Shown here one piece after another: positions 34,462 to 46,067 of a stretch of DNA of 64,000 nucleotides. The translations under genes were made by a program, and so were the position numbers. Source of the DNA: Nicotiana tabacum (Eukaryota; Streptophyta; Magnoliopsida; Solanales; Solanaceae). A model generated the notes under the pieces. The model saw only the letters and a list, made by a program, of their open reading frames with translations. It made no database searches and had not been told where the DNA came from. Positions within the stretch are counted from its first letter, which is position 1; each line of letters opens with the position of its first letter. The stretch covers positions 157,012,178 to 157,076,177 of the forward strand of contig NC_134085.1 in assembly GCF_000715075.1 (NCBI RefSeq). Direction: 5' to 3'.

Positions 34462-36506
34462 ATGTGCAGGATGAGCACAAATCAATATGAACCGTTCTCA
34501 GTCTTTAGCGAGGTTCCTCTACAACTCCACATGTGGTGGAACGATTTGGAAGCTGATAGTAAAGAGATAGTGGGAACAGTATTGGGAGGTTTTGTCAATC
34601 TACTAAATATCAAGCCAAGGACATATATCCTCGAAGCTCTAATACCGTTCTGGGACCCAACCCGCAATGTATTCTGTTTTGTTGACTTTGAACTTTCACC
34701 TACACTAGAGGAAGTCGCTGGATATGCAGGATTGAATGGGAAACTAAGAGGACTGTATTTACTTTCACCAAGGCCAGTATCTCCGCACGCGTTTTGGATT
34801 TGCTAAGCATTAGTCGGAAGGTACAAAATGATGATTTGTCAAGAGGATGTTGTGCTCTCCAATTCCTATATCAATGGTATGGTACTCCTCAGGGTTTTGA
34901 AGAACCAAACCTCGGACTAATTCATGCTGGGAACAGAAACAAGTGGGAAGCAAGACGTACTTTGGCATTCATCACGGCATTCCTGGGAATCGTGATCTGT
35001 CCCCGCAAAGATAATAAAGTAGAGATAGGCCTTGTGGGGATGGCCGATGTTGCAATCAAAAGAACTGACAGCACTGTGGTTCCTTTGATTTTGTCCGAAA
35101 TCTACCGAGCTTTAACTATATGCCGAGAAGGAGGCAAGTTCTTCCAGGGATGCAATTTGTTACTCCAGCTGTGGATGCAAGAACACCTCTGTCACCGAGC
35201 AGGATACATGAACCACGGGTTGACCGAGAGGAACTGTATCAGCGGTTTTGAGAAACGAATGACCGGCGTCGTATTCCCCGAAGGTGTCGAAGCATGGCTT
35301 ACACGTTTGAGGTCAACAACAGCCGACCAAATTGAGTGGGCATTTGGGTGGTTGACCGATACTGAGGTAATATACATGGCGGCCGAGGAATGTCATATTC
35401 TTTTGATGGGACTTCGCAGCATCCAACCATATGTTCCTCATCGGGTATTGCGCCAGCTAGGAAGATTTCAAGTAATTCCCACTGATGAAGATCTAAGCAA
35501 GCACGCCATTGAGCTGAGCCCAGGAGTCGTATTTCCCGAGGGAAAGATTAGAAAGTTGTGGCACGAATGTAGATTCTTGGAGCCCAAGACTATGGTTCGA
35601 GAACTGGCTAAGGGTGAGGTAGACCCAAAGTACGATGTTTGGTTCGAGAGAAGGTTCCAGATTTGTCAGAGACCTGCTAAAAGAGCTCACGTCCAACAAT
35701 TTACGGATGATTCGCAGGAGTAGTAGGGCTGGTTAAGGAGGGAGGAAGGCTACCGGGCTGAAATCGGGAAGCTAAAACGACAAGTTGAAAGGCTTATATT
35801 TGAGAACAACGTGCAAGACGCCTCTGAGTAGGGTGAAAAGAACAAATTAGCCAAAGAAAATCAGACACTGAAATCCCGCATTCACCAAGTCAGTAAGAGT
35901 AACAGCAACCGAGAGAAACGTCGCTCCGACGAAAGATTGATAGCAGAGTTGAGAAATCAAGTCAGCAAAAGCCGAGAAGAATTAGAGAGATCGGAAGCTT
36001 GCATAGAAAGAATATAGGTCAGATGGGCAAAAGATACAATGTCCCGGAGGGAGCATCTGCAACAAGTCATAAGGGATTCTAAAATGAGCATCGGGATATT
36101 AAGGAAAACGAACTCCACTCTTCAGGAGCGGATCTTCAAACAAGCACGAGATGCCCAAGCTGACAGAAGGAGTTGTTACGATGCGATGACCAGAATGGAA
36201 AGACAAATGGAGAAGTTCCAGGATCGACTCACCGACAATGCTCAAGCACTGGGATTGAAGAACCGGCGAATAGAGCAATTGTTCGTTGAGAAGGACAACA
36301 TTCGAGGAAGGATTGATAAGATTGGGCACTATATCTACATGAGATGCCTAGCATGTGAGCAAATACCTCGTGATACCCTCCTTGCTTCCATCATGGGCTA
36401 CGTCCACCGGATCATGAATGAGTTGAAGAGCTTGCAGAGAGGCCTTACACCAAAGTCTGCGGAAAGGCCGAACGATGCCTCGCGAGCCCCTAAGTTGGAA
36501 TTTTAA
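34462..36506 (+). pseudogene. Ogre ORF1 (extra ORF upstream of gag), broken
   Basis: It starts MCRMSTNQYEPFSVFSEVPL. The first part (34462-34806) shifts frame near 34790, where a lost base in a T run turns HAFLDLL into HAFWIC-stop. The rest (34794-36506) is one frame interrupted by stops at about 35721-35726, 35829 and 36016. The first ~400 residues form a globular region rich in W, C and aromatic residues (for example LQLHMWWNDLEAD and CCALQFLYQWYGTPQGFEEP). The last ~250 are charged and coiled-coil-like (EIGKLKRQVERLIFENN, RMERQMEKFQDRLTDN). Tat/Ogre elements carry such an ORF1 of unknown function. The N-terminal part may relate to plant mobile-domain-type proteins; that is a guess. Confidence 0.8.
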
Positions 36507-37085
36507 TGTATCCCTAGTTCTAGTCTTGTTTGTTGGCTTTATGGGTCCATTGTCTTCCCATATGTTGTTTTTTTTTCTTTCTTTTCATCGAGTCAGGTTA
36601 AGAACTTTGGAATCTGTACTATTGCTGTTCTTTGTTTGAGATAAGTAATTTGTAATAGAAAATTTTGGTGATGAATTGAATGATTCCAAAAGAATTTTTG
36701 TGTCTTTACTTTGTGGCAGAACTACGCCCGGTCTGATTCACACGGGGACGTGATACGTAAGCAATCCACATAAGATTCGACCGCCACTAAAAGGAAAAAA
36801 AAGGAGAAAGAAAAGGAAAGAATAATGGAAAGAAATATAGGGGTTCCCAAAGCACTTTAAAGGTGCAAATAAGCAAGCCGGGATGGCGCATGCGTTTGAA
36901 GCAAAGCATGTTAGAAATGGTTAAGTGCCTAGGAGCATTGCATCCCCAATGTGCTATTATCAAATCTATTAAACTCTAACGCTAGCAAGTTTGTTGTTTT
37001 CCACAAATACAAGACAGTTAGTTGTTAAAGCATTCTGGCAACACACCCTTATCAAACCAGATCCAAAGGACCAGTACCAATAAGC
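36507..37085 (+). other. ORF1-gag spacer of the Ogre element
   Basis: Non-coding. It holds the second copy of the folded motif (36719-36782), followed by an A/G-rich stretch. The gag start ATG at 37086 follows. Confidence 0.6.
36719..36782 (+). other. Folded intergenic motif, copy 2 of 4 (between ORF1 and gag)
   Basis: CTACG (36722-36726) faces CGTAA (36756-36760), four pairs plus one mismatch. The inner hairpin is TCAC/GTGA (36738-36741 with 36750-36753). A following AATC/GATT hairpin is possible. Confidence 0.55.
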
Positions 37086-39350
37086 ATGACTACTTCAGAA
37101 AATAGTACCGAGGAAGAAAGGCTGGTAAGCCAGTTGTTGAAAGAAGCGATGGAGAAGATAGAAAGGATGGGACTGGAGATGAATGCAATGCAGTTAGCTT
37201 TGGCCAAAGCACAAAAGATCCCTGAACCACTAGGGCATATGCCGGAATACCCTCACTCTAGCCCTTCGACAAGCCTCCGGAATCACCGCTATCATCAGGA
37301 GAGAAGTCCTCATGATTCCCAAGCTCCACCACCCCATCAACCTCTCCCAACACCAAATGTTCCCACTTTTATGGGACCCACATCAGCCACCCTGCAAAGA
37401 TCAACCAGCGAGTCGTTGTTTCAGGCTCACGATACGCAATACTATCCTCCTGAACCCACATTCAATGCACCAGAACCCCATACCTACAATCCGCACTTGG
37501 AGGTACCGGCGAAGATTGAAAAGCCGGTTAAGGTCCCAGAGCAAGATGAGGTAATGAGGAAGTTCAAAAGCCTGGAGCAATCCTTCAGGAGCCTGCATGG
37601 ATTGGGCAACCAGGTCAGCGTGGCCTACAAGGATCTATGCCCTTTCCCGGACGTCCAACTCCCGGCTGGGTTCAAGATGCCTAAGTTTGATTTATATGAA
37701 GGGCACGGTGATCCCATGGCACATTTGCGGGGCTTTTGTAGCAAAATGAGAGGGGCAGGCGGCAAAGATGAGCTACTGATAGCTTATTTCGGTCAAAGTT
37801 TGAGTGGATCGGCATTGGAATGGTATACCAGGCAGGATTCCAGCAGATGGTACACTTGGGATGATCTAGCGCAGGCTTTCGCGGGTCACTTTCAATACAA
37901 TCTGGAGATAGTCCCTGACTGTCTCACATTGCTAAGGACCGGAAAGAAGCCTGGGGAAAGCTTTCGTGAGTTTGGTTTCCGCTGGAGAGAACAGGCAGCC
38001 AGAGTTGATCCTCCTATGAGAGAGGGAGAAATGGTGGACTACTTCCTGCAAACGCTGGATCCAACTTACTTTGGTCACTTGGTGACGACGGTTGGAAAAT
38101 CCTTCAATGAATTAGTAAAGATAGGGGTCATGATAGAGGAGGGTTTGAGGTCTGACAAAATCCTGAATTACTCAGCGCTCAAGGCAACGACCCAGGCTAT
38201 TCAAAGCGGCACGGGAGGTGCGCTGGGAAGGAGGAAGAAAGAAGAAATCGCCACGGTTGAGGCAAGCAGTTGGTCCAGGTCCGGCAAACCATACTACAAC
38301 CGACCCATCCCCCACAGGCCAAAATATCCATACAGCCTGCCACAACACTACTATCTACCTCGAGAACCACACTTCTCCGTGCACCAAGCCCAAACATACA
38401 CTCAGCCTTTGGTTCGCCCGCAATGGCGCGCGCCGGCTCCCCAGAACATATATACACCACCACAAAACACATACTCTCCACCACAAAGCACCTATCATCC
38501 ACCAAGAGCATACAAGAACCCTCCGGGGACGGGCTTTCGAGGAAGTCAAGCTGCTAGAAATGACAGGCTACACAGACATAGAGTTTTTACTGAGTTGGGA
38601 GAGACCTATACCGCCGTATTCCACAAATTGAGGCGGCTAGGTTTGGTGAGTCCTGTCGATCCTAGAGAGCAAAACCCCCCACCCCAAAATTTGGACCGAT
38701 CGATAAGCTGCGAGTACTGCTCAGGAATGCTGAGGCATGATACCGAAAAATGTTGGAGGCTGAGGCAGGCAATACAAGATCTTATTGATGCCAACAAAAT
38801 CGAGGTCCAGGTGCCGGAGGCGCCCAACATCAACCAGAACCCATTGCCAGTACACCACGAAGCTCACATGATCGAGTTGGTATACGAGGGAGGAGAGCCA
38901 ATGAAACCATCACAGACAGTGATGACAATCCAAGCCGCTCCGAAAGAAGAATCGACCGGTGGAAGACCAGGGGTACAGTTGCAGGAGGAAGGTGTCAAGC
39001 CGGTGGTGATATTGGGAAAGAGTTCGTCCACCGCAACAAAAAAAACAGAGCCAACCAAATTGGTAATATCAGGGACATCACCCACACCCGCAGTTGTGTT
39101 GAAAGGGGTATGCAGGGAACTGGTCACCATAAAGCCGGTAGTCCAATTGCCAATGATTGATAGCAAGGCCATGCCTTGGAAGTATGAAAAGGCAATGGTG
39201 ATGTACAAGGGAAAACAAGTGGAGGAGGATAGTTGTGAGGCGCAGGGACTAACTCGATCAGGACGGTGTTTTGCTCCAATGGAGTTGAGAAGATCCAACC
39301 CAGCTGGGACAAAAAACCTGTGTCAGAAGAAGAAGCTGAGGAATTCTTGA
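37086..39350 (+). CDS. Ogre gag, 754 aa
   Basis: This is the structural protein that packages element RNA. An N-terminal coiled coil (EERLVSQLLKEAMEKIERMG) is followed by a Pro-rich stretch. The retrotransposon gag domain lies at about residues 200-360, with YEGHGDPMAHLRGFC, LSGSALEWYTRQ and KKPGESFREFGFRWREQA. A long Pro/Tyr/His-rich tract (residues ~400-500) and a knuckle-like CEYCSGMLRHDTEKC (CX2CX5HX4C, one residue longer than usual) complete it. The frame is open to 39350, but its last ~15 residues (after MELRRS) are out of frame with the expected continuation, which resumes in the protease frame, so a late frameshift is likely. The start follows a ~500-bp spacer and matches the family start region. 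Confidence 0.88.
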   Translation: MTTSENSTEEERLVSQLLKEAMEKIERMGLEMNAMQLALAKAQKIPEPLGHMPEYPHSSPSTSLRNHRYHQERSPHDSQAPPPHQPLPTPNVPTFMGPTSATLQRSTSESLFQAHDTQYYPPEPTFNAPEPHTYNPHLEVPAKIEKPVKVPEQDEVMRKFKSLEQSFRSLHGLGNQVSVAYKDLCPFPDVQLPAGFKMPKFDLYEGHGDPMAHLRGFCSKMRGAGGKDELLIAYFGQSLSGSALEWYTRQDSSRWYTWDDLAQAFAGHFQYNLEIVPDCLTLLRTGKKPGESFREFGFRWREQAARVDPPMREGEMVDYFLQTLDPTYFGHLVTTVGKSFNELVKIGVMIEEGLRSDKILNYSALKATTQAIQSGTGGALGRRKKEEIATVEASSWSRSGKPYYNRPIPHRPKYPYSLPQHYYLPREPHFSVHQAQTYTQPLVRPQWRAPAPQNIYTPPQNTYSPPQSTYHPPRAYKNPPGTGFRGSQAARNDRLHRHRVFTELGETYTAVFHKLRRLGLVSPVDPREQNPPPQNLDRSISCEYCSGMLRHDTEKCWRLRQAIQDLIDANKIEVQVPEAPNINQNPLPVHHEAHMIELVYEGGEPMKPSQTVMTIQAAPKEESTGGRPGVQLQEEGVKPVVILGKSSSTATKKTEPTKLVISGTSPTPAVVLKGVCRELVTIKPVVQLPMIDSKAMPWKYEKAMVMYKGKQVEEDSCEAQGLTRSGRCFAPMELRRSNPAGTKNLCQKKKLRNS

Positions 39351-40562
39351 AAAAGATGAAAGTGCAGGATTACTCCGTGGTCGAACAGTTAAAGAAAACA
39401 CTGGCCCAGATCTCGCTGCTATCATTACTGATCCATTCGAATGAACATCGCCGGGCCCTGATGAAGATACTGAATGAACCCCATGTGCCCAATGAAATTT
39501 CAGTAAACCACCTTGAAATGATTGCCAACAAAAATTTTGAGGTGAACAGAGTAACATTCTCTAATGATAATCTGCCAGTGGAAGGCACGGAACATAACAA
39601 AGCTCTCTACTTGACTGTCAAATGTGAAGATTCGGCAGTTACTCGGGCACTGGTGGATAACGGCTCAAGTGCCAATATTTGTCCACTATCCACCCTGAAT
39701 CAGCTGAAGATCGACCACGGTAGAATCCATAAGAACAGCATTTGCGTCCGAGGATTTGACGGAAATGGAACAGCCACCGTGGGGGATATTATACTTGAGT
39801 TGACCATCGGTCCGGTCCAGTTTGCCAGAGAGTTCCAGGTATTAGATGCCGCGGTATCTTATAACCTTCTGTTGGGACGACCATGGATCCACGCGGCCAA
39901 AGCGGTGCCATCCACATTGCATCAAATGGTCAAGTTCGAATGGGATAGATAAGATGTCGTGCTGCATGGGGAGGACATTGTGTGCACCATGGGAGGCGCC
40001 ATTGTGCCCTTCATAGAGACCAATGATGACAAAGGTCCCTGGGTTTACCAGATTTTCGACGCGGTGTCAGCAAATAAGATTCCCAAGGGTGAAAGCATTC
40101 CACACCCCAGGGTAGCTCCCGCAATGGTCATGATGGTTTCAGAGATGCTGGGTAATGGGTTTGTACCAGGAAAAGGCCTGGGGTCTGAGCTTCAGGGGAT
40201 TGTCCAACCTGTCTCCTTACCCAAGAATTTGGAGACCTTTAGACTGGGGTTCAAACCGACTGCAGCAGATGTAAAGCGAGCGCGGAAAATGAAGAAGAGA
40301 GTTTGGTTTCTTCCCAAACCAATACCGCGTCTCTCAAGATCCTTTATTAGAGCAAGTGCCAAGGGTCACCGGTCCCAAAAATTCTCGGACAATTGATTGG
40401 GATGGACGGGGATTTGAATCAGAGTTTCGAAAGGTTGTTCGCTGATGTCAATATGGTAGAAGTTGGAGAGGGTTCCAGCAGAGCAGACATACAGTTTGTG
40501 GGGCCTGAGGCCAAAACCAACAATTAGATGGTTACCCCCCTCTCTATCCGGGGGGAGTCCTG
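39266..40562 (+). pseudogene. Ogre protease and G-patch-like region
   Basis: The frame resumes the polyprotein with EEEAEEFLKKMKVQDYSVVE. The retropepsin-like site ALVDNGSSANICPL has the catalytic Asp, with the DNGS form usual in this lineage. SYNLLLGRPWIH marks the second flap region. After a stop at 39950 (WDR-stop) the same frame goes on with HGEDIVCTMGG and a G-patch-like MLGNGFVPGKGLGSEL, common in Tat elements. A one-base shift in an A run near 40370 changes frame to LIGMDGDLNQSFERLF and GPEAKTNN, with another stop, ending in GESW at the putative splice donor. The protease would process gag-pol; this copy is interrupted. Confidence 0.82.
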
Positions 40563-40728
40563 GTAGTAGGCTTTGATTTTTCTTTCTTGTTTTTCGGATT
40601 ATTCCAGGGTGTAATCCAAATCTCATTTTATTTTGTACAAGTGTGAACCCTGTTATCCCGCATTTTTAATAAAATTCTCTTTTTTGTCTCATTTTAATTT
40701 TGTTTTGTTCTTTCCTCTTTCTGAACAG
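40563..40728 (+). other. Predicted Ogre intron between protease and RT
   Basis: The acceptor is strong: a long T/C-rich tract ends CTTTCTGAACAG at 40728, followed by exon sequence in the RT frame. The donor is inferred at GTAGTA (40563), right after the last coding residues and just where stops begin. Ogre elements are known to carry a short intron here. The ~166-bp length is in a plausible range. Only a spliced transcript could confirm the donor. Confidence 0.55.
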
Positions 40729-43700
40729 TTCTCTTTTTACTGGTTCTAATGACATGGCATGCACAGCGGATCTTCGACCTAGTCTAATAAATCAATCTGA
40801 CTCCGACTTAATGATACAAGAGATCGATTGTGACGATGAGTTTGAATATGACGAGGATGAAGCCTTCGAAGAAATAAACCGAGAACTGTGCCAATTTGAA
40901 GAGAAACCCAAGCCTAATCTGAATGACACCGAGGATGTAAATCTAGGGGATGCAGACAATGTCAGAGAAACCAAAATCAGCATCCACATTGAGCCAAACG
41001 TCAGGGAGGAATTAATCAAAACCCTCATGGAGTTTAAAGATGTCTTTGCATGGTCATATGACGATATGCCGGGATTAAGCACCGATCTAGTGGTTCACAA
41101 ATTTCCCACTGACCCGGCATACCCTCCAGTCAAGACAAAACTGAGGAAGTTTAAAACAGAGATGAGTGTGAAGATCAAAGAAGAGGTGACTAAGCAGCTG
41201 CAGGCGAAGGTTATTCGGGTCACTCGATATCCCGATTGGTTGGCCAATGTGGTACCAGTGCCGAAGAAGGATGTGAAAATCAGGGTATGCGTCGACTACC
41301 GCAATCTCAACAAAGCAAGTCCTAAGGATAATTTTCCATTGCCAAACATCCATATCCTGATCGATAATTGCGCTGGGCGCGAGATCGGATCCTTTGTGGA
41401 CTGTTATGCAGGATATCATCAGATCTTAATGGACGAAGAAGATGCAGAAAAGAAAGCTTTCATTACACCATGGGGAACTTACTGCTACCAGGTAATGCCA
41501 TTCGGACTGAAGAATGTTGGGGCAACGTACATGCGAGCAATGACTACTGTGTTTTACGACATCATACACAAAGAAATTGAAGTGTACGTTGATGATGTGA
41601 TCATAAAGTCTTGGCATCAGGAAGACCATGTAGCAGACCTAAGGAGATTTTTTCAAAGACTTCGAAGGTATGATATTAAGCTCAACCCGGCCAAATGCGC
41701 CTTCGGGGTTCCATCAGGAAAGCTGTTAGGATTCATCGTCAATCGACGGGGTATTGAGTTGGACCCATCCAAGATCAATCCATCCAAGATTTGCCACCAC
41801 CAAAGAACAAAACAGAGGTAATGAGTCTATTGGGGAGACTAAATTACATCAGCAGGTTCATCGCTCAACTCACAGCAACTTGTGAACCTATATTTCGGCT
41901 GCTGAAGAAAGACGCTATGGAAGACTGGACGGCGGAGTGTCAAGAGGCTTTCGACCAGATCAAAGGGTATCTGTCCAATCCACCTGTGTTGGTTCCACCT
42001 GAGCCGGGGAGACCATTAATTCTTTATCTGACGGTCCTGGAGAATTAGTTTGGCTGCGTATTGGGGCAATACGACATTACCGGGAGGAAGGAGCAGGCCA
42101 TTTATTATCTCAGCAAGAAGTTTACAGTATACGAGGTCAAGTACACTCAACTCGAGAGGACATGTTGCGCCCTGACTTGGGTGGCTCAGAAATTGAAGCA
42201 CTATTTGTCCTCATATACCACTTATCTCATATCCCGTTTGGATCCATTAAAGTACATTTTCCAGAAACCTATGCCTACAGGGAGGTTAGCAAAATGACAA
42301 ATTTTGCTCACAGAATTTGATATCGTCTATGTGACGAGGACGGCCATGAAAGCCCAAGCGCTGGCCGATCACTTGGCTGAGAATCCCGTTGATGAAGAAT
42401 ACGAGCCTTTGAGGACGTATTTTCCCGACGAAGAAGTAATGCATACAGGTGAGCTGGAATTACCCGAGGAACCAGGTTGGAAGCTTTTCTTTGATGGAGC
42501 CGCAAACGCGAAAGGGGTTGGAATAGGAGCAGTACTTATTTCTGAAACAGGACGTCATTATCCTGTTACAGCTCAGCTATGCTTCTATTGTACCAACAAC
42601 ATGGTCGAGTATGAAGCATGCATTTTGGGTCTGCGACTAGCTACAGACATGGATGTCCAGGACATTTTGGTCTTGGGAGACTAGGACCTCCTGGTGCATC
42701 AGATTCAGGGTGAGTGGGAAACACGGGATTTGAAACTCATACCATATCGACAATGTTTGCACGATCTGAGCAAGCGATTTCGATCAGTGGAATTCAGACA
42801 TATCCCGAGAGTTCATAATGAGGTTGCCGATGCATTGGCCACTTTAGCATCAATGTTACACCACCCCGACAAAATGTATGTTGACTCGTTGCACATTCAG
42901 GTTCGCGATCAGCATGCTTATTGCAACGCGGTACAGGAGGAAGTAGATGGCGAGCCATGGTTTTATGACATAAAGGAGTACCTTAAGATGGGGATATATC
43001 CGGAGCACGCCACTGGAGACCAAAAAAGAGCCCTTCGGCGTTTGTCAAATGGTTTCTTCCTCAGTGGAGGAGTGTTGTACAGAAGAACCCCAGACTTGGG
43101 ATTGCTAAGATGTATAGACGCCGGTTAAGCCACGACGATTATGGCAGAAGTGCATGCTGGAGTTTGTGGGCCACATATGAGCGGATATGTATTGGCAAAG
43201 AAGATTCTTCGAGCAGGATACTATTGGCTCACTATGGAGCATGATTGTATCAATTTTGTGAGGAAATGCCATCAATGCCAGATACACGGAGATCTGATTC
43301 ATTCTCCGCCGACAGAATTGCATACAATGTCAGCGCTATGGCCATTTGTTGCATGGGTCATGGATGTCATTGGGCCTATTGAGCCGGCAGCAGCCAACGG
43401 CCACAGGTTCATTCTGGTGACCATCGACTACTTCACCAAGTGGGTTGAAGCTAAAACTTTCAGGTCGGTAACCAAGAAGGCAGTGGTGGATTTTGTTCAC
43501 TCCCATATCATCTGCAGGTTTGGGGTCCCAAAAGTGATCATTACAGATAATGGTGCAAATCTTAACAGCAATTTGATGAGAGAGGTATGCCAACAGTTTA
43601 AGATTACACACCGCAATTCCACCCCATATCGTCCCAAGGCGAACGGAGCAGTTGAAGTCGCCAATAAGAACATCAAGAAGATACTGAGGAAGATGGTAGA

Positions 43701-44205
43701 AGGATCTAGACAATGGCACGAGAAACTACCCTTTGCTTTGTTGGATTATTGCACTACAGTCCGGACGTCTATAGGTGCAACTCCTTATTTGTTGGTATAC
43801 GGAACTGAAGCAGTAATACCGGCAGAGGTTGAAATTCCATCCCTCCGAATTATCGCTGAAGCCGGGATTGAAGATGATGAATGGGTCAAAGTTCGACTAG
43901 AGCAGTTGAGCTTACTAGATGAAAAAAGATTGGCAGCAGTGTGTCATGGCCAGTTGTACCAGAAGAGAATGGCAAGAGCATACAATAAGAAGGTGCGCCC
44001 CAGAAAATTCGAAGTAGGGCAGCAAGTATTGAAACGGATCCTCCTACATCAGATCGAAGAAAAAGGCAAGTTCGCCCCAAATTGGCAAGGTCCTTATGTC
44101 GTGACCAGGGTGTTGTCCAACGGCGCTTTATGTCTAACAGATATCGAAGGAAGATGCGTCGACATGGCTATCAATTCTGATGCAGTCAAAAGATATTATG
44201 CATAA
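40729..44205 (+). pseudogene. Ogre RT, RNase H (two) and integrase
   Basis: RT shows RVCVDYRNLNKASPKDNFPL, the fingers block FVDCYAGYHQI, and the active site VYVDDVIIKS near 41590. A frameshift near 41790 moves the frame. The first, degenerate RNase H spans ~41950-42300 (KKFTVYEVKYTQLERTCCAL). The second, archaeal-like RNase H (FFDGAANAKGVGIGAVL, NMVEYEACILGLRLA) is a Tat-lineage feature. Integrase has the HHCC finger (HAGVCGPHMSGY ... CHQCQ) and core residues in WVMDVIGP, IITDNGANL and VEVANKNIKK. In-frame stops at about 42046, 42295, 42682 and 43126 kill it. At 42295 the stop is TGA where TGG is expected, and at 42682 and 43126 the bases allow C-to-T changes. Confidence 0.9.
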
Positions 44206-44447
44206 TTTCTTTGATTATGATAATTATTGGTTCGTTTGTTTGTATTTGGTACTTATTGGATAATGAAATGATGGAGGCAATTCTTTCTTCTATCCAGACA
44301 CTTTTGACCTTTGCTCCCCCTTTTCTGAGCCTTATTTATTCTTTCGTACCCCTCTTTTGGAATCACTAATGGGAAAATATATGAAAAAAAGAGAAATTAA
44401 AAGAAAAATGAAAACAAGATAAAGATCATAAGAAAAAGGAACCGTAG

Positions 44448-44503
44448 GAACTACGTTTAACCTGATTCCTCAAAGAGGATACGTAGGCGCCTCACGGCTC
44501 GGT
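44448..44503 (+). other. Folded intergenic motif, copy 3 of 4 (after pol)
   Basis: CTACG (44451-44455) pairs with CGTAG (44482-44486). The inner hairpin is TCCTC/GAGGA with an AAA loop (44467-44479). GCC/GGC can pair just after. Confidence 0.6.
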
Positions 44504-44897
44504 CATAGTGCACCGTAGTGTGCATAATGTGCATAACTCAACATAGTGTAAATATAAAAATTCCCCAAGCAAGAAAACCGGGGTTGGAGTTATGTTTTTA
44601 AATCTTCAAAAAAGGTTTGATTCCAAGAGTTGTAACATTTCACCCATCAAAGTCACGTTAAATATTTGACAGCCTTTCCCTTATTTAACCCACACAAAAC
44701 CAACATCGATGTCCAAAAAAGACCTCCTGATCAATATCCGAAAGGTGCCAAGTCTGGCCAATGGAAGCCGAGAATAATACCCTGATCCCCAGCAAAGAAG
44801 GGGATCATAAACTGGAAATGAATTGATGGCCAAAAAAGAATCTCCGAAAGAGAGAGTCATGTCGGCAGCACCCCAATTCCCCGTTAAAGGGCAAAAT

Positions 44898-45078
44898 GAG
44901 AGAGTCTTATCGGTGAAAACCTTCACATGCACCATAAGGCGACGAAAGATGAGAGAAATAAAATGAGAGAGTCTCATCGGTGAAAACCTTCACAGGCACC
45001 ATAAGGTGACGGGAGCTGAGAGAAAAGAGAGAGTCTTATTAGTGAAAACCCCTCGAAGGGCACTATAAGACGACAAGA
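44898..45078 (+). repeat. Three-copy hairpin-forming tandem repeat (~65 bp)
   Basis: Units begin GAGAGAGTCT and contain facing arms. Unit 1 has CTTAT.GGTG facing CACCATAAG. Unit 3 has GTCTTAT.AGTG facing CACTATAAGAC with an inner CCCT/AGGG. Unit 2 has GGTG/CACC but a weakened outer arm. Confidence 0.7.
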
Positions 45079-46067
45079 TACATTGGCAAAAAGGATCCGC
45101 ATTTGCGAAGAGGTGGGCACCTATTTATCCCCAGCAAGTAAGGCCATCAGGCAGATTGATTGATACAAATAGACTGGGTCGGGTAATCCATAATGCACGA
45201 CATGATCATAGGGACCAGTCATACCATCCAGATAAGTTCTTTCCTTTTCTTCTTCCCCCCAGCATTTGTTCAGAAAGATTTTTCTCTTTTCTATCTTTTT
45301 CGTTTCTTTGTCTAAAAAGAATTTTCCAGAAATTCATTTTGAGAAGGACCTTTCAGAGATTACTACCAGGGGCCAAAATGGTACAAAGCAAAATGCAAAG
45401 GGCACAGGCCAAAGCCAAGGCAATAGGACGAAAGGTGTTCGTTGCAAAACCAAATGACAAACTAGCTTAGAAAGATAAGGAGAACATGAAGAAAACGACG
45501 GTTGAAGGACTTGTGGACCAAGTTCCAAAAAGATCCCCAGCAAGAACTGCAATAAATCATGGACCAAGGTCCAAGGTGGTCAAACACCACGGAAAGGGAG
45601 AAGGAAGAAAAGGGAATTAATCCGCAGCAAGATAACCCTAACCATCCTATCCTCAACAACGTTATCCCCAGGTGATAACATGTTATGCCCTGCAGGGCTG
45701 TGAGAAAATAAACGCTTAAGGGAGTAGTTTTGAAGTTGAAGGAGACTCCCACAGCATGTTATGAAACAAAAGAGCGGGGAAGGGATAAATGGAAAACCAT
45801 CCCCAGTAGAAATTCATCCCCAGCAGACATATCATCCCCAGCCAGTGTTCGGAGCACAGAGCAAGGGAAAGGGAAGGGAAAATCATTCCCCAGCGGGAGT
45901 GACACAGCCACTCACCATGTTAAAACTGACAATATTGTCTTTGATTCTACAGGAAAATAAAGATTGATGATGGCATAAGGACACGCCACAAGGAAGGTCA
46001 CCAAAACCGGGGCAGAAAATTTTCTGCCATTGTCAAAATTTTCTCGGAGGAACGAGGAAACAAACTC

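Noticed and set aside
38197..38631. Frames opposite or shifted to gag (95-137 codons)
   Set aside because: They are shadows of the Pro/His/Tyr-rich part of gag, which has the family motifs in the main frame.
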